From: Akkermansia muciniphila
GTDB taxonomy: Bacteria > Verrucomicrobiota > Verrucomicrobiia > Limisphaerales > SIAT01
Assembly (NCBI GenBank): GCA_945900775.1
Contig: CAMDJP010000001.1
Location: 1 to 64,000, forward strand
Reading direction: 5' to 3'
Length of the DNA stretch: 64,000 nt
Under the pieces are notes generated by a model. That model ran no database searches. It was not told the DNA's origin and worked only from the letters and a program-made list of their open reading frames with translations. Position numbers and translations under genes: made by a program. Positions 8,468-17,394 of the stretch are shown here, one piece after another; position 1 is the first letter of the stretch, and every line of letters begins with the position of its first letter.

Positions 8468-9187
8468 ATGGCGGCGGTGGTCTTGCTGGTGAGTGGTGTC
8501 GCTTCGACGACGAGTTGGGCAGCTGAGTTGGCGGTCAAAAGCGGACAAAAGATTGCCTTCTTGGGCGACTCAATCACTCAGGCTGGAGCGGGTGCGAAGG
8601 GTTATGTTCGGCTCGCGATTTCGGGATTGGAAGCGAGCGGTGTGAAGACGACGGCCATTCCCGCCGGCATCAGCGGCCACAAATCCAACCAGATGTTGGC
8701 GCGGCTGGAGAAGGATGTTCTGAGTAAAAAACCGGATTGGATGACGTTGAGTTGTGGCGTCAACGACGTCTGGCATGGCGCGAAGGGCGTGCCACTCGAT
8801 CAGTACAAGATGAACATCACCAAGATTGTGGATCAGTGTCAGGCGGCCGGCGTGAAGGTGATGCTTCTCACATCGACTATGATTGGGGAAGATCAATCCA
8901 ACGCGAACAATCAGAAACTGGTTCCCTACAACGAATTTCTGAAAGCGCTCGCCAAAGAGAAGAGCTGTCTTTTTGCCGACCTGAACGCCGACATGCAGGC
9001 CGCCATCGCGAAGGTTGGCGCCGCGAAGAAGGGAAATCTCCTGACCAGCGATGGTGTTCACATGAATCCGGAAGGCAACAAGATGATGGCAGTTGGAGTG
9101 CTCAAGACGTTCGGTTTGAGCGCAGATCAGATTGAACAGGCGCAAAAGGCGTGGACCACTCCTGCGCCTGCGCCAGTCGGGAAATAG
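8468..9187 (+). CDS. Secreted SGNH/GDSL-family hydrolase
   Basis: 239 residues. SGNH hydrolases are serine esterases acting on acyl or acetyl esters of lipids, sugars or peptidoglycan. Block I is GDSIT with Ser35, block III GVNDVW near residue 97-102, and block V DGVHMNPEG with Asp195 and His198. The N-terminus MAAVVLLVSGVASTTSWA is hydrophobic and ends in a plausible signal-peptidase site, but lacks the positive n-region expected. An upstream ATG at 8448 would supply that charge but is in another frame, which hints at a frameshift near the start. It sits between two propeller genes, so an extracellular polymer substrate is likely. Confidence 0.86.
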   Translation: MAAVVLLVSGVASTTSWAAELAVKSGQKIAFLGDSITQAGAGAKGYVRLAISGLEASGVKTTAIPAGISGHKSNQMLARLEKDVLSKKPDWMTLSCGVNDVWHGAKGVPLDQYKMNITKIVDQCQAAGVKVMLLTSTMIGEDQSNANNQKLVPYNEFLKALAKEKSCLFADLNADMQAAIAKVGAAKKGNLLTSDGVHMNPEGNKMMAVGVLKTFGLSADQIEQAQKAWTTPAPAPVGK

Positions 9188-9257
9188 TTTTGAACTAGCA
9201 GCTTCAAAAGGGAACATCAGAAATGTCCTTAGCCGCTGCGATATCCATTCGAACGCT

Positions 9258-10523
9258 ATGCATCTTCTCCTTACGTCGGTTTTAATCGCGTCTGCAGTTT
9301 CAGTCTTCGCTGCCGATGGCAACTGGCCGAGTTGGCGGGGCGCGAGTGGCAATGGCAGCAACGACGGCGGTTCTTATCCCGTGAAATGGGATGCCGACTC
9401 CGGTTGGTTGTGGAAAACGCCACTGCCCGGCAAAGGTTGCTCCACACCTATCGTTTGGAATCAGCGCATCTTCATCACCGCGCCGATCGAAGGGAAGGAT
9501 GCACTGCTCACGTTTGACTGGAACGGGAAGTTGCTGTGGCAGGCGGCGCTCGGCGTCGAGAAACCTGGCAAACACCGCAATGGATCTGGGTGCAACTCGT
9601 CGCCGGTCACCGATGGCAAACTTGTCTTTGTGTACTTCAAGAGCGGTCAACTCGCCGCGGTCGACTTCGACGGGAAAGTGCGCTGGAAAACGAACCTCAC
9701 CGAGCGCTTCGGAAAGGATACGCTCTACTGGGATTACGGCACTTCGCCCGTGCTTACCGAACGCGATGTGGTGGTGACACTCATGCACAATGGCGAATCG
9801 TGGATGGCGGCCTTTGACAAAAACACCGGCGTACAACACTGGAAGATCTCCCGCAATTACACCACTCCAACGGAGAACGATCACAGCTACGCCACACCGA
9901 TCACTATCCGCCACGCCGGCAAAGAGGCTCTCCTCGTCTGGGGCGCAGAACATCTCACCGCTCACGACGCGGCGGATGGGAAAATTCTCTGGTCCTGCGG
10001 CGATTTCAATCCAGACCGTAGCCGCAACTGGGTCGCCGTTTCCTCCTTCGTTCTTGCGGGCGACATGGCTGTCGTACCCTATGGTCGGGGTTCGCGTTTG
10101 CATGGGATTAAACTTGGTGGTGCGGGCGACGTGACCGTGTCGCATCGCGCATGGCAACGGAAGGACACCGGGACTTTCGTTCCATCGCCCGTGGAGCATG
10201 CGGGCAAAGTTTATCTAGTTCGCGATCGTGGCGAGGTCGAGTGCATCGAACCGAGTAGCGGTAAAACACTCTGGTCTGGCGCGCTACCCAAGAGTGGCGC
10301 GAACTATTACTCCTCGCCCAGCGTCGCGGATGGAAAGATTTATGCAGCTCGGGAAGACGGTATCGTTTTCGTTGCCAGCGCAAATGGGAAGTTCGAGGTG
10401 CTAGCGGAGAATAACATGGGCGAGCGCATCATTGCTTCACCTGTGCCGGTAGCTCGTCGCCTTCTGCTGCGAGGTGAGAAGCACCTGTTTTGCATCGCAG
10501 ATCCCGTTTCCAAAACGAAATAG
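9258..10523 (+). CDS. Secreted PQQ-like beta-propeller protein
   Basis: 421 residues from the ATG at 9258, which begins a proper signal peptide (MHLLLTSVLIASAVSVFAADG). The mature N-terminus NWPSWRGASGNGSNDGGSYP carries the NWPxWRG signature shared with the paralogues at 6762-8174 and 16064-17314. Repeated blade strands include DWNGKLLWQA, DFDGKVRWKT, DKNTGVQHWKI, DAADGKILWSC and EPSSGKTLWSG, giving a seven- or eight-bladed fold. No catalytic site can be named. The frame is open further upstream into the hydrolase gene, but the signal peptide fixes the start. Confidence 0.88.
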   Translation: MHLLLTSVLIASAVSVFAADGNWPSWRGASGNGSNDGGSYPVKWDADSGWLWKTPLPGKGCSTPIVWNQRIFITAPIEGKDALLTFDWNGKLLWQAALGVEKPGKHRNGSGCNSSPVTDGKLVFVYFKSGQLAAVDFDGKVRWKTNLTERFGKDTLYWDYGTSPVLTERDVVVTLMHNGESWMAAFDKNTGVQHWKISRNYTTPTENDHSYATPITIRHAGKEALLVWGAEHLTAHDAADGKILWSCGDFNPDRSRNWVAVSSFVLAGDMAVVPYGRGSRLHGIKLGGAGDVTVSHRAWQRKDTGTFVPSPVEHAGKVYLVRDRGEVECIEPSSGKTLWSGALPKSGANYYSSPSVADGKIYAAREDGIVFVASANGKFEVLAENNMGERIIASPVPVARRLLLRGEKHLFCIADPVSKTK

Positions 10524-10571
10524 TCCCCTTGCCTACAGGGGGCGAAAGCGACTGGAAACGGATGAACACTG

Positions 10572-10612
10572 CGTCCGCGCGCGACGTCCTACTTTGGACG
10601 CGGGCATTTTTT
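10572..10612 (+). terminator. Possible rho-independent terminator
   Basis: Downstream of the propeller gene a GC-rich stretch containing GCGTCC and GGACGC (plus an inner GTCC/GGAC pairing) is followed by six T residues. The stem is interrupted, so the call is weak. Confidence 0.35.
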
Positions 10613-10620
10613 AAATTGAT

Positions 10621-12666
10621 ATGAGGCTGAAGCATAGGATTTTCCAGATTTTCGCAGCTCTCTTGCAGATGGGAATTTTGTGTTCGCATGGTGCGCAATC
10701 TCCGGAGGCCGATGTAGATTTCTTTGAACAGAAAATCCGTCCGGTACTCGTCGAGAAATGCTACAAGTGCCATTCCGCTCAGGCGCCAAAACTCAAAGGC
10801 GGGCTCTCGCTCGAAAGCCGCGAGGCGCTTCTCAAAGGCGGCGAAACTGGTCCAGCCATCGTTCTGCAAAAACCGTCGCAGAGTCTTCTTATCAAGGCCA
10901 TCGGCCACGGCGACGAAAACACCGCCATGCCGCCCAAGGAAAAGTTGACGGCGAATGTGATTGCCGACTTCGAAAAATGGGTGCAGATCGGCGCGCCATT
11001 CCCAGCCCCGCAGTCCACTTCGCCCAAGGCTGCTGGGCCGGCGTGGTGGGAGAAGGTTGCCGAGAAAGATTTGCTGCCGCCGGATCGGACGATTGCGCAG
11101 GCCGTGGATCATTACCTTGGCGACCGGTTGAAAAAGTCCGGGGTTAAACCTGCGCCGGCGGTTGCTGAGGCCGTGTTTGTTCGGCGTGTCACGCTCGATA
11201 TCGCCGGCCGCATCCCGACGGTGGATGAAGTGAAGGCGTATCTCGCGTCGAAGGATCCAAAGAAGAAAGAGAAAGTGGTCGACGAGTTGCTCGCTTCGCC
11301 GAGTTTCGTGCGCCACCAATCAACCGAACTAGCATGGCTCTTACTCGATGGCACCGGTAAGGGTGCTGGTAAAAGCGGAGGAAAAAAAGGTGGCCAGGCC
11401 TCCGCGAATTTTGACGAATACGTCACTCGTACTGTCGCGACGAACCGGCGTTGGGATCAGGTTTTCAAGGATATCATTCTTGCCGACGACGCCACCGCTG
11501 AATCCAACGGCGCCTCCGCTTTTCTGCGCGAGAAAATCAAGGATCAGGATCGTCTCGTGACCGATGTCAGTTCACGCTTCTTCGGTGTGAACATCAGTTG
11601 TGCTCAGTGCCACGATCATCCACTCGTGCCTTCTTGGAAGCAGGACCACTACTACGGGATGAAGTCGTTTTTTAGTCGCACGTTTGAGAATGGCGATTTC
11701 CTCGCCGAACGCGATTACGGCACGATTAGTTTCAAGCCAAACAAAGGCGACGGCAGCAAAGCGGTCAGGCCGATGTTTCTCGGAGGCCCGCCCATTACCG
11801 AACCAGAGATGGCGGAGTTGAACGAGGGTCAAAAGAAGGAGGAGAAGAAGTTGCACGACGAGGCGAAGAGTAAAAAAGAGCCGCTGCCGCCGCCTTCTTT
11901 CAGTCGCCGCGCCAAGCTAATCGAAGAGGGATTGAAGGCCGGACACGAAGGTTTCTTCTCCCGCTCCATCGCGAATCAACTGTGGAATCGTTTCTTCGGG
12001 CGCGGGTTGGTGGTGCCGCTGGATCAGATGCACGGTCAAAACGCACCTAGCCATCCCGAATTGCTGCAGTGGCTCGCGCGCGATTTGGTGAAGCATGACT
12101 ACGACCTACGCCGCCTCATCCGGGGACTCGTGCTCAGCGACGGGTACGCACGATCGAGTCGGTGGAGTAATTCCGTACGCCCCGATCCCGCGTTATTCGC
12201 CACGGGAATTCCGCGGGCACTCACGCCGGCGCAGTTTGGTGCATCATTGCAATTCGCAGCGACGGAACCTGACACGTTCAAGCCCGGTCTCACGCCGGAA
12301 GAAAAACAGAAAGCGATTGAGCGTCTCGAAAAAACGGGGCAGGGAATGGCGAGTCTCTTTGAGCGTCCGGCTGATGACTTTCAAGTCGGCGTGGACGAGG
12401 CGCTGTTGTTCAGCAACAGTGACCGTATTCAGCGCGAACTTCTCGCCGATGGCGGTGGTCGCCTTGTCAAGCACATGGTCACACTCAAAGATCGCCATGC
12501 ACAAGTGGAGGCGGTTGTTTGGAATGTGCTTTCACGACCGGCCGAGTTGGCTGAAATCAAACTGCTCAGCGACTATCTAGAGAAACGGCAGGAGCGTCCG
12601 ATCGCAGCCTTGCAGCAGGTTGTTTGGTCGCTGATGACCTCCACGGAGTTTCGTTTCAACCATTAA
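10621..12666 (+). CDS. DUF1549/DUF1553 protein with planctomycete-type cytochrome c domain
   Basis: 681 residues with an N-terminal export signal. A planctomycete cytochrome C domain (about 33-125) has haem-c site CYKCH at 47-51 and KGGLSLESREALLKGG. The DUF1549 region (about 155-365) begins VRRVTLDIAGRIPTVDEV and contains a second CxxCH, CAQCH at 327-331, followed by DHPLVPSWKQDHYYG. The DUF1553 region (about 440-680) has ANQLWNRFFGRGLVVPLDQM and LVLSDGYARSSRW. Such proteins occur almost only in PVC bacteria, next to DUF1501 genes, as here. They are exported and presumed redox-active on polymers or small organics, but activity has not been assigned. Confidence 0.93.
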   Translation: MRLKHRIFQIFAALLQMGILCSHGAQSPEADVDFFEQKIRPVLVEKCYKCHSAQAPKLKGGLSLESREALLKGGETGPAIVLQKPSQSLLIKAIGHGDENTAMPPKEKLTANVIADFEKWVQIGAPFPAPQSTSPKAAGPAWWEKVAEKDLLPPDRTIAQAVDHYLGDRLKKSGVKPAPAVAEAVFVRRVTLDIAGRIPTVDEVKAYLASKDPKKKEKVVDELLASPSFVRHQSTELAWLLLDGTGKGAGKSGGKKGGQASANFDEYVTRTVATNRRWDQVFKDIILADDATAESNGASAFLREKIKDQDRLVTDVSSRFFGVNISCAQCHDHPLVPSWKQDHYYGMKSFFSRTFENGDFLAERDYGTISFKPNKGDGSKAVRPMFLGGPPITEPEMAELNEGQKKEEKKLHDEAKSKKEPLPPPSFSRRAKLIEEGLKAGHEGFFSRSIANQLWNRFFGRGLVVPLDQMHGQNAPSHPELLQWLARDLVKHDYDLRRLIRGLVLSDGYARSSRWSNSVRPDPALFATGIPRALTPAQFGASLQFAATEPDTFKPGLTPEEKQKAIERLEKTGQGMASLFERPADDFQVGVDEALLFSNSDRIQRELLADGGGRLVKHMVTLKDRHAQVEAVVWNVLSRPAELAEIKLLSDYLEKRQERPIAALQQVVWSLMTSTEFRFNH

Positions 12667-12740
12667 TGAACTAGGTTAAAAAACAGTAAATAGCCTGTGT
12701 AACCGATGCGTCGAATGCATGGTTATTTAATGAAAAAGCC

Positions 12741-14045
12741 ATGAGTGCCAAAAACACATTCTGCGGTTCCATCGAACACGGAATAACTCGGCGCGCCTTT
12801 CTCAGCCGCGTCGGCGTCGGGTCTGCCTTGCTTGGCACCAGCGGTGCCGTTCACACGTTTGCGGAAGAGGGTCTCACTCAGGCGCTCAAAGCCAGCGGCA
12901 AGCGGGTCATTCTGCTCTGGCTTGCGGGTGGCGCGAGCCAGATTGAGACGTGGGATCCGAAACCGGGTCGGCCGACCGGCGGCCCGTTTGCGGCGATTCC
13001 CACCAGCGTCCCCGGCGTGCACATCTGCGAATTGATGCCGGAGATGGCGAAGCGAATGAAGGATCTTACCATCATCCGCTCGCTCAATTCTCGGAATGCC
13101 GATCACGGCGGCGGCGCGGTGTTGATGATGCGCGGTCGCCAGGATGAGCCTACGGTAAAGTATCCTGACCTCGGGGCGATTCTGGCCAAGGAACACGGTC
13201 GAGCCGACAGCAAGGTGCCCGATTACATCTCGCTCTACACGGCGGCTGAGGGGCGGGATTTTTCGCGTGTCAGTTCAGGGTTTCTCGGTGCGCGCTTCAA
13301 CCCGATGAAGCTAGGAGAAAGCATGACGCCGCCGAATATGAAGCGGCTCGATTCCATCAGCGATGTGGATCATCACTCGCGCGCGGAGCTGCAGGAGATG
13401 TTGAACCGCCAATTCATCGGCGGTCGCGAGCTGTCTTCCACCAAGAGTCACGCGAATGCCTACGCGCGCGTCCACGGCTTGATGAGCAGCGAACAACTCT
13501 TCGACATTTCGAAGGAGCCGGAGCACGTGAAGAAGATGTACGGGCCGACGCTGTTCGGTCAGCAGACGCTGATGGCTCGGCGAATGGTGGAGGCAGGCGT
13601 CCCGTTTGTGCGCGTCGCTCGGGCGTGGTGGGACAGTCACGGCCAAAACTTTGAAACGCACCAGGAGATGGTGCCCGAATTAGATCGCGTGATGGCGGGG
13701 TTGATGGACGACCTGAAACAGCGCGGGATGCAGGACGACGTACTGGTGATTGCGATGGGCGAGTTCGGTCGTACGCCGACCATCAACTCAAGTCTTGGCC
13801 GCGATCATTTCGGCAGCGCGTGGAGCGTGGCAATGTTCGGCGGCAAGCTGAAGCGCGGCGTGGTTTACGGAAAGACAGACAAAGACGGTAAGGAAGTCGC
13901 CGAGAATCAGGTCGGTGCAGGCAACGTTTTTGCGACCATTCTTGAAGCTGCAGGTATTCGGCACGACAAAGAGTATCACGTCGGCGCACGGCCGATTCCG
14001 CTGGTTAATCCCGGCATCAAACCGATCAAAGACGTTCTGGCCTAA
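12741..14045 (+). CDS. DUF1501 (alkaline-phosphatase/sulfatase-fold) Tat-exported protein
   Basis: 434 residues. The N-terminus has a twin-arginine motif ITRRAFLSRVGVGS (Arg17-Arg18), indicating export of a folded protein. DUF1501 features are LLWLAGGASQIETWDPKPG, SLNSRNADHGGG, WWDSHGQNFETH and AMGEFGRTPTINSS with GRDHFG further on. The Asp/His-rich clusters resemble the metal ligands of the alkaline phosphatase superfamily, but no characterised reaction is known. It follows the DUF1549/DUF1553 gene by 74 bp, the standard PVC gene pair, and precedes the WD40 gene by 14 bp, so the three look co-transcribed. Confidence 0.93.
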   Translation: MSAKNTFCGSIEHGITRRAFLSRVGVGSALLGTSGAVHTFAEEGLTQALKASGKRVILLWLAGGASQIETWDPKPGRPTGGPFAAIPTSVPGVHICELMPEMAKRMKDLTIIRSLNSRNADHGGGAVLMMRGRQDEPTVKYPDLGAILAKEHGRADSKVPDYISLYTAAEGRDFSRVSSGFLGARFNPMKLGESMTPPNMKRLDSISDVDHHSRAELQEMLNRQFIGGRELSSTKSHANAYARVHGLMSSEQLFDISKEPEHVKKMYGPTLFGQQTLMARRMVEAGVPFVRVARAWWDSHGQNFETHQEMVPELDRVMAGLMDDLKQRGMQDDVLVIAMGEFGRTPTINSSLGRDHFGSAWSVAMFGGKLKRGVVYGKTDKDGKEVAENQVGAGNVFATILEAAGIRHDKEYHVGARPIPLVNPGIKPIKDVLA

Positions 14046-14059
14046 ACCGAAAATCTCTC

Positions 14060-15061
14060 ATGCCCGCAGACCCGTTTAAATTCAAGCAGACGAAAGAAAT
14101 CAGCCGGAAAGACATTCTGCTCAGCGTTGCATGCGAACCGGAGTCGACCCGTCTGTTCGTGGGCAGTTCCGATTCGAATGTGCATGTGATCGATTTCGCT
14201 GCCGAAAAAGCAGAGCCGATTGCGCTCGATGGGCATTCAGGTTACGTGACCGGCGTCGCCATCTCAGGCGCGTTTATTGTCTCCGGCGCGTACGATGGGA
14301 AACTTATCTGGCGCGACCGAAAAACACTCAAGGCCGATCGCACCCACAAGGCCCACGACAAATGGATTCGGGCCGTTGAGGCGTCTCCTGATGGTAAGCT
14401 TATCGCGAGTGTGGCGGATGACATGATCTGCCGTGTTTGGGACGTGACCAGTGGCAAAATGAAGCATGAGTTGCGGGGGCACGAGTTGATGACCCCTAGT
14501 CATTTCAACTCGATGCTATATGCGTGCGCCTTCTCGACTGATGGCTCGTATCTTGCAACCGGCGACAAGGTCGGTCACATCGTTGTGTGGGACATGTCCA
14601 GCGGCAAGTCGGTGAAAACGATGGAATCGCCCGGCATGTACACATGGGATCCCCGCGCCCGCATTCACTCCATCGGCGGTATCCGGTCCCTGGCGTTTTC
14701 GCCGGATAACTCCGTGCTCGCCGTCGGCGGAATGGGGAAGGTCGGCAACATTGACCACCTCGAAGGCAAGGCGCGACTCGAGCTTTTCGATTGGCGAGCG
14801 GAGAAATCGGTCCAAGTTGTCGAATGTGACAAAACCAAGGGATTAATCACGCGTCTGGCATTTCATCCGAAGAATGACTGGCTTGTCGGCGCGGGCGGTG
14901 ACTCCAAAGGTGCCTTGGTTTTCTTCGATACAGCTGGAAAGAAAACGTTGCGTGAAGAATCCGTGGCGGCGCACGTGCATAAATTTGCCGCGACCGACTC
15001 GATGGACCGCCTCTATCTCGCGAGCCACAACAAGCTCTCGATCTGGGAATTGTCCGCCTGA
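14060..15061 (+). CDS. WD40-repeat protein
   Basis: 333 residues forming about six or seven WD40 blades: LDGHSGYVTGVAISGAFIVSGAYDG, KAHDKWIRAVEASPDGKLIASVADD, CRVWDVTSGKMKHELRGHE, YACAFSTDGSYLATGDKVG and HIVVWDMSSGKS are the clearest (each listed here in part). There is no signal peptide, so it should be cytoplasmic, unlike its exported upstream partners. WD40 proteins are binding platforms; the partner is unknown. Placement right behind the DUF1549/DUF1553-DUF1501 pair recurs in PVC genomes by my recollection and suggests a linked role. Confidence 0.87.
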   Translation: MPADPFKFKQTKEISRKDILLSVACEPESTRLFVGSSDSNVHVIDFAAEKAEPIALDGHSGYVTGVAISGAFIVSGAYDGKLIWRDRKTLKADRTHKAHDKWIRAVEASPDGKLIASVADDMICRVWDVTSGKMKHELRGHELMTPSHFNSMLYACAFSTDGSYLATGDKVGHIVVWDMSSGKSVKTMESPGMYTWDPRARIHSIGGIRSLAFSPDNSVLAVGGMGKVGNIDHLEGKARLELFDWRAEKSVQVVECDKTKGLITRLAFHPKNDWLVGAGGDSKGALVFFDTAGKKTLREESVAAHVHKFAATDSMDRLYLASHNKLSIWELSA

Positions 15062-15110
15062 CAATTCTGCTGCCTAGCTTCGGCTTTTTCGAAGTCGAAC
15101 GGGTGACGCA

Positions 15111-16085
15111 ATGAAAAAAGATTCGCGCAGATTTCTCTTCTCACAGCATGACGCGCCAATCCTTGTTGTGCGAGGCGGCGCAATCGGCGATTTCATTCTC
15201 ACGTTGCCGGTATTGTCGGCACTGCGCCTGAATTTCCCTAATGCACGAATAGAGCTTCTAGCTCGTGCTCGAACTGCACCGTTGGCTATCGCTGGAGTTT
15301 TGGCCGATAATTGGCGTGATCTCGAGGGGCGTGAAGTGTCGGGTCTTTTTGTACCGAAAGGTGAAATCACACCGTCCCTGCGTGAGTGGCTCGGACGATT
15401 CGCGCTGGTTATCTCTTACGTGCCGGATCCCGAAGGTGTGCTTCTCACGAATCTCTCGCGCTTCTGTCCTGCGCGCGTTTTCAGTGGACCTTCGCGCCCT
15501 GATGAAACGCAGTCGCAGCACGCGACTGAACAGTTCCTTGAACCGCTTCGCGCCATTGGCATCAAAGAGTTCGCGCTAGTACCGCGCTTAGGAGGCAGTC
15601 TTCGTTGTGAAAGCGTGAGGAATCGGAGTGCTGGATTAACGTTGGCGATGCACCCGGGAAGTGGTGGCGAAAAGAAGAATTGGTCAGAGGCGCGATGGAG
15701 CGAGTTGCTCGCAGGATTAAGTCACGAAACAGATTGGAATTTTCTGCTCGTTGGAGGTGAAGCTGAGCGGGGCAAGTTAGCGCGTCTCGCGGGACAGTTG
15801 CCCTCATCGCGTTTCGACTTGGCCGAAAATCTGCCGCTGACGGAATTGGCCATGCGATTGCATTCCTGCGATTTCTTCCTCGGACATGACTCGGGAATCA
15901 CTCACTTGGCGTCGGCTCTTGGCTTGCCCGGACTCGTGTTGTGGGGTGATACGAATGCGACGGTGTGGCGACCATTGGGCGGCCGAATGGAAATCCTCCG
16001 CGAGGAGGGCGGCCTAGTTGCGTTGAGCGTGGAAAAGGTCTTTCGGGAACTGCGTCGCTCGGCTCATTTCGCGCCGATGGCGTAG
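15111..16085 (+). CDS. Glycosyltransferase family 9 (heptosyltransferase-like)
   Basis: 324 residues. GT9 enzymes transfer ADP-heptose or a related sugar to the lipopolysaccharide core on the cytoplasmic face. The N-terminal Rossmann start is ILVVRGGAIGDFILTLPVLSAL. The donor-binding part has MHPGSGGEKKNWSEARW near residue 180 and FLGHDSGITHLASALGLPGLVLWGDTNATVW near 262. A second GT9 gene is at 47799. The last 22 bp overlap the tail of the convergent propeller gene. Acceptor is unknown. Confidence 0.86.
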   Translation: MKKDSRRFLFSQHDAPILVVRGGAIGDFILTLPVLSALRLNFPNARIELLARARTAPLAIAGVLADNWRDLEGREVSGLFVPKGEITPSLREWLGRFALVISYVPDPEGVLLTNLSRFCPARVFSGPSRPDETQSQHATEQFLEPLRAIGIKEFALVPRLGGSLRCESVRNRSAGLTLAMHPGSGGEKKNWSEARWSELLAGLSHETDWNFLLVGGEAERGKLARLAGQLPSSRFDLAENLPLTELAMRLHSCDFFLGHDSGITHLASALGLPGLVLWGDTNATVWRPLGGRMEILREEGGLVALSVEKVFRELRRSAHFAPMA

Positions 16086-17314
16086 AGAGCATCGTAACCG
16101 CGCAGGTAGAGTCGACCATTGGCGACCGCAGTCGACGCAGTGATTTCATCAGGCAGCTTATTGGTCGCGAGAAGTTCGAAGGTTGGCCCCGCTTTGACGA
16201 CGCTCACGGTACCGTCGGCGGCGGTGAGATAGATTTTCCCATCGGCTCCGAGCGGCGAGGCGCGGTGCTTCTGGTTGTGCGTGCGCTGGGAGTAATGCGC
16301 TTTGCCAGTTTTGCTGTCGAGGCAGGTGAGCACGCCATTCTCTTTGCAGAGGTAAACCTCGTTGCCATACACGAGCGGTGAAGGGACATCGGGCGTTCCG
16401 GAATCGAGCCGCCACTGTTCGCCGGGGGAGCCGGCCTTCAACAAGCCGGTCGCGCTGGGCTTCACGGCGACTACACCGCGATTTTTCGCAGTCGGAACGA
16501 TGATGAGTCCAGCCACGGCGACAGGAGAAGCGACAAAGCGCAATGTACTGTTGTAATTGTCTTTCGGATTCAAATCGCCAAGACGCCAGATTTCCTTGCC
16601 GTCCTTCAAGTCGTGGGCCACGGCGTAATCATTTCCGTGCGTAATGAGATGGGCGCGCTTGCCATCGTTCCAGAGGCAGGCACTGGCGTAGGAATGCTCA
16701 CACTCGGCGCGGCCGTCGCTAGGGCGCTCGACGTTCCAGACGGTGTTCCCGGTAGCGCTATCGAGGGCGACGACGCGGCCGCCGCCGGCGTGGATGAGCT
16801 GCAGATAAAGCCGGCCCTGATGAAGGAGCGAGGTGGCGTGGAAGCCGAAGCCGTAACGGAACTTGCCGAACTTTTCCTGCACGTTCACTCGCCAGATTTC
16901 CTTCCCAGAGAAATCAGAGGCGGCAAATTCACCCGCGCCTGTAAGGGTGTACACGCGGTGGCCGTCGGTGCTGGGCGAGGGCGATGCGCCGTTACCTTCC
17001 CGCTTGCCGCCCTTCTCGATACCAAGCGGCTGTCGCCAGAGTTCTTTTCCCGCCGTGCTGACGCAGATGAGGACGATTTCGCCCGGTGCGGCGCTGGTGA
17101 TGAAAATCTTATCGCCCCACACGGCGGGCGTGCTCGATCCGGCTCCGGGAAGTGGGAGCTTCCAGAGGATGTTCTCGGTGGCGCTCCACTTGGTGGGGAG
17201 GTTGACCTCGGTGCTGATGCCGTCGTGGGTCGGCCCTCGCCAATTCGGCCAGTTCTCAGCGGCAGCGAGGAAAGGAATCGCGCAAGCGAGAAGGGAGGCA
17301 AAAACGGATTTCAT
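16064..17314 (-). CDS. Secreted PQQ-like beta-propeller protein
   Basis: 416 residues from the ATG at 17314, which gives a normal signal peptide (MKSVFASLLACAIPFLAAA) and a mature N-terminus NWPNWRGPTHDGIST. Blade motifs include VSTAGKELWRQ, DFSGKEIWRV, DSATGNTVWNV, DLKDGKEIWRL and DSKTGKAHYSQ. It is closest in plan to the propeller at 9258 (both have LPLPG.GSSTP-like and EKGGK-like segments). Upstream in-frame codons to 17350 are ignored because they would bury the signal peptide. It overlaps the GT9 gene tail to tail. Confidence 0.87.
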   Translation of the reverse strand: MKSVFASLLACAIPFLAAAENWPNWRGPTHDGISTEVNLPTKWSATENILWKLPLPGAGSSTPAVWGDKIFITSAAPGEIVLICVSTAGKELWRQPLGIEKGGKREGNGASPSPSTDGHRVYTLTGAGEFAASDFSGKEIWRVNVQEKFGKFRYGFGFHATSLLHQGRLYLQLIHAGGGRVVALDSATGNTVWNVERPSDGRAECEHSYASACLWNDGKRAHLITHGNDYAVAHDLKDGKEIWRLGDLNPKDNYNSTLRFVASPVAVAGLIIVPTAKNRGVVAVKPSATGLLKAGSPGEQWRLDSGTPDVPSPLVYGNEVYLCKENGVLTCLDSKTGKAHYSQRTHNQKHRASPLGADGKIYLTAADGTVSVVKAGPTFELLATNKLPDEITASTAVANGRLYLRGYDALYAIGAK

Positions 17315-17394
17315 GCCGCGAAGGCTGCCATCTGCGATGCCGACAGACAATCTCTATTCAGAGCAGCGACCGCGATAAAAGGCAGAGGCGCCGC

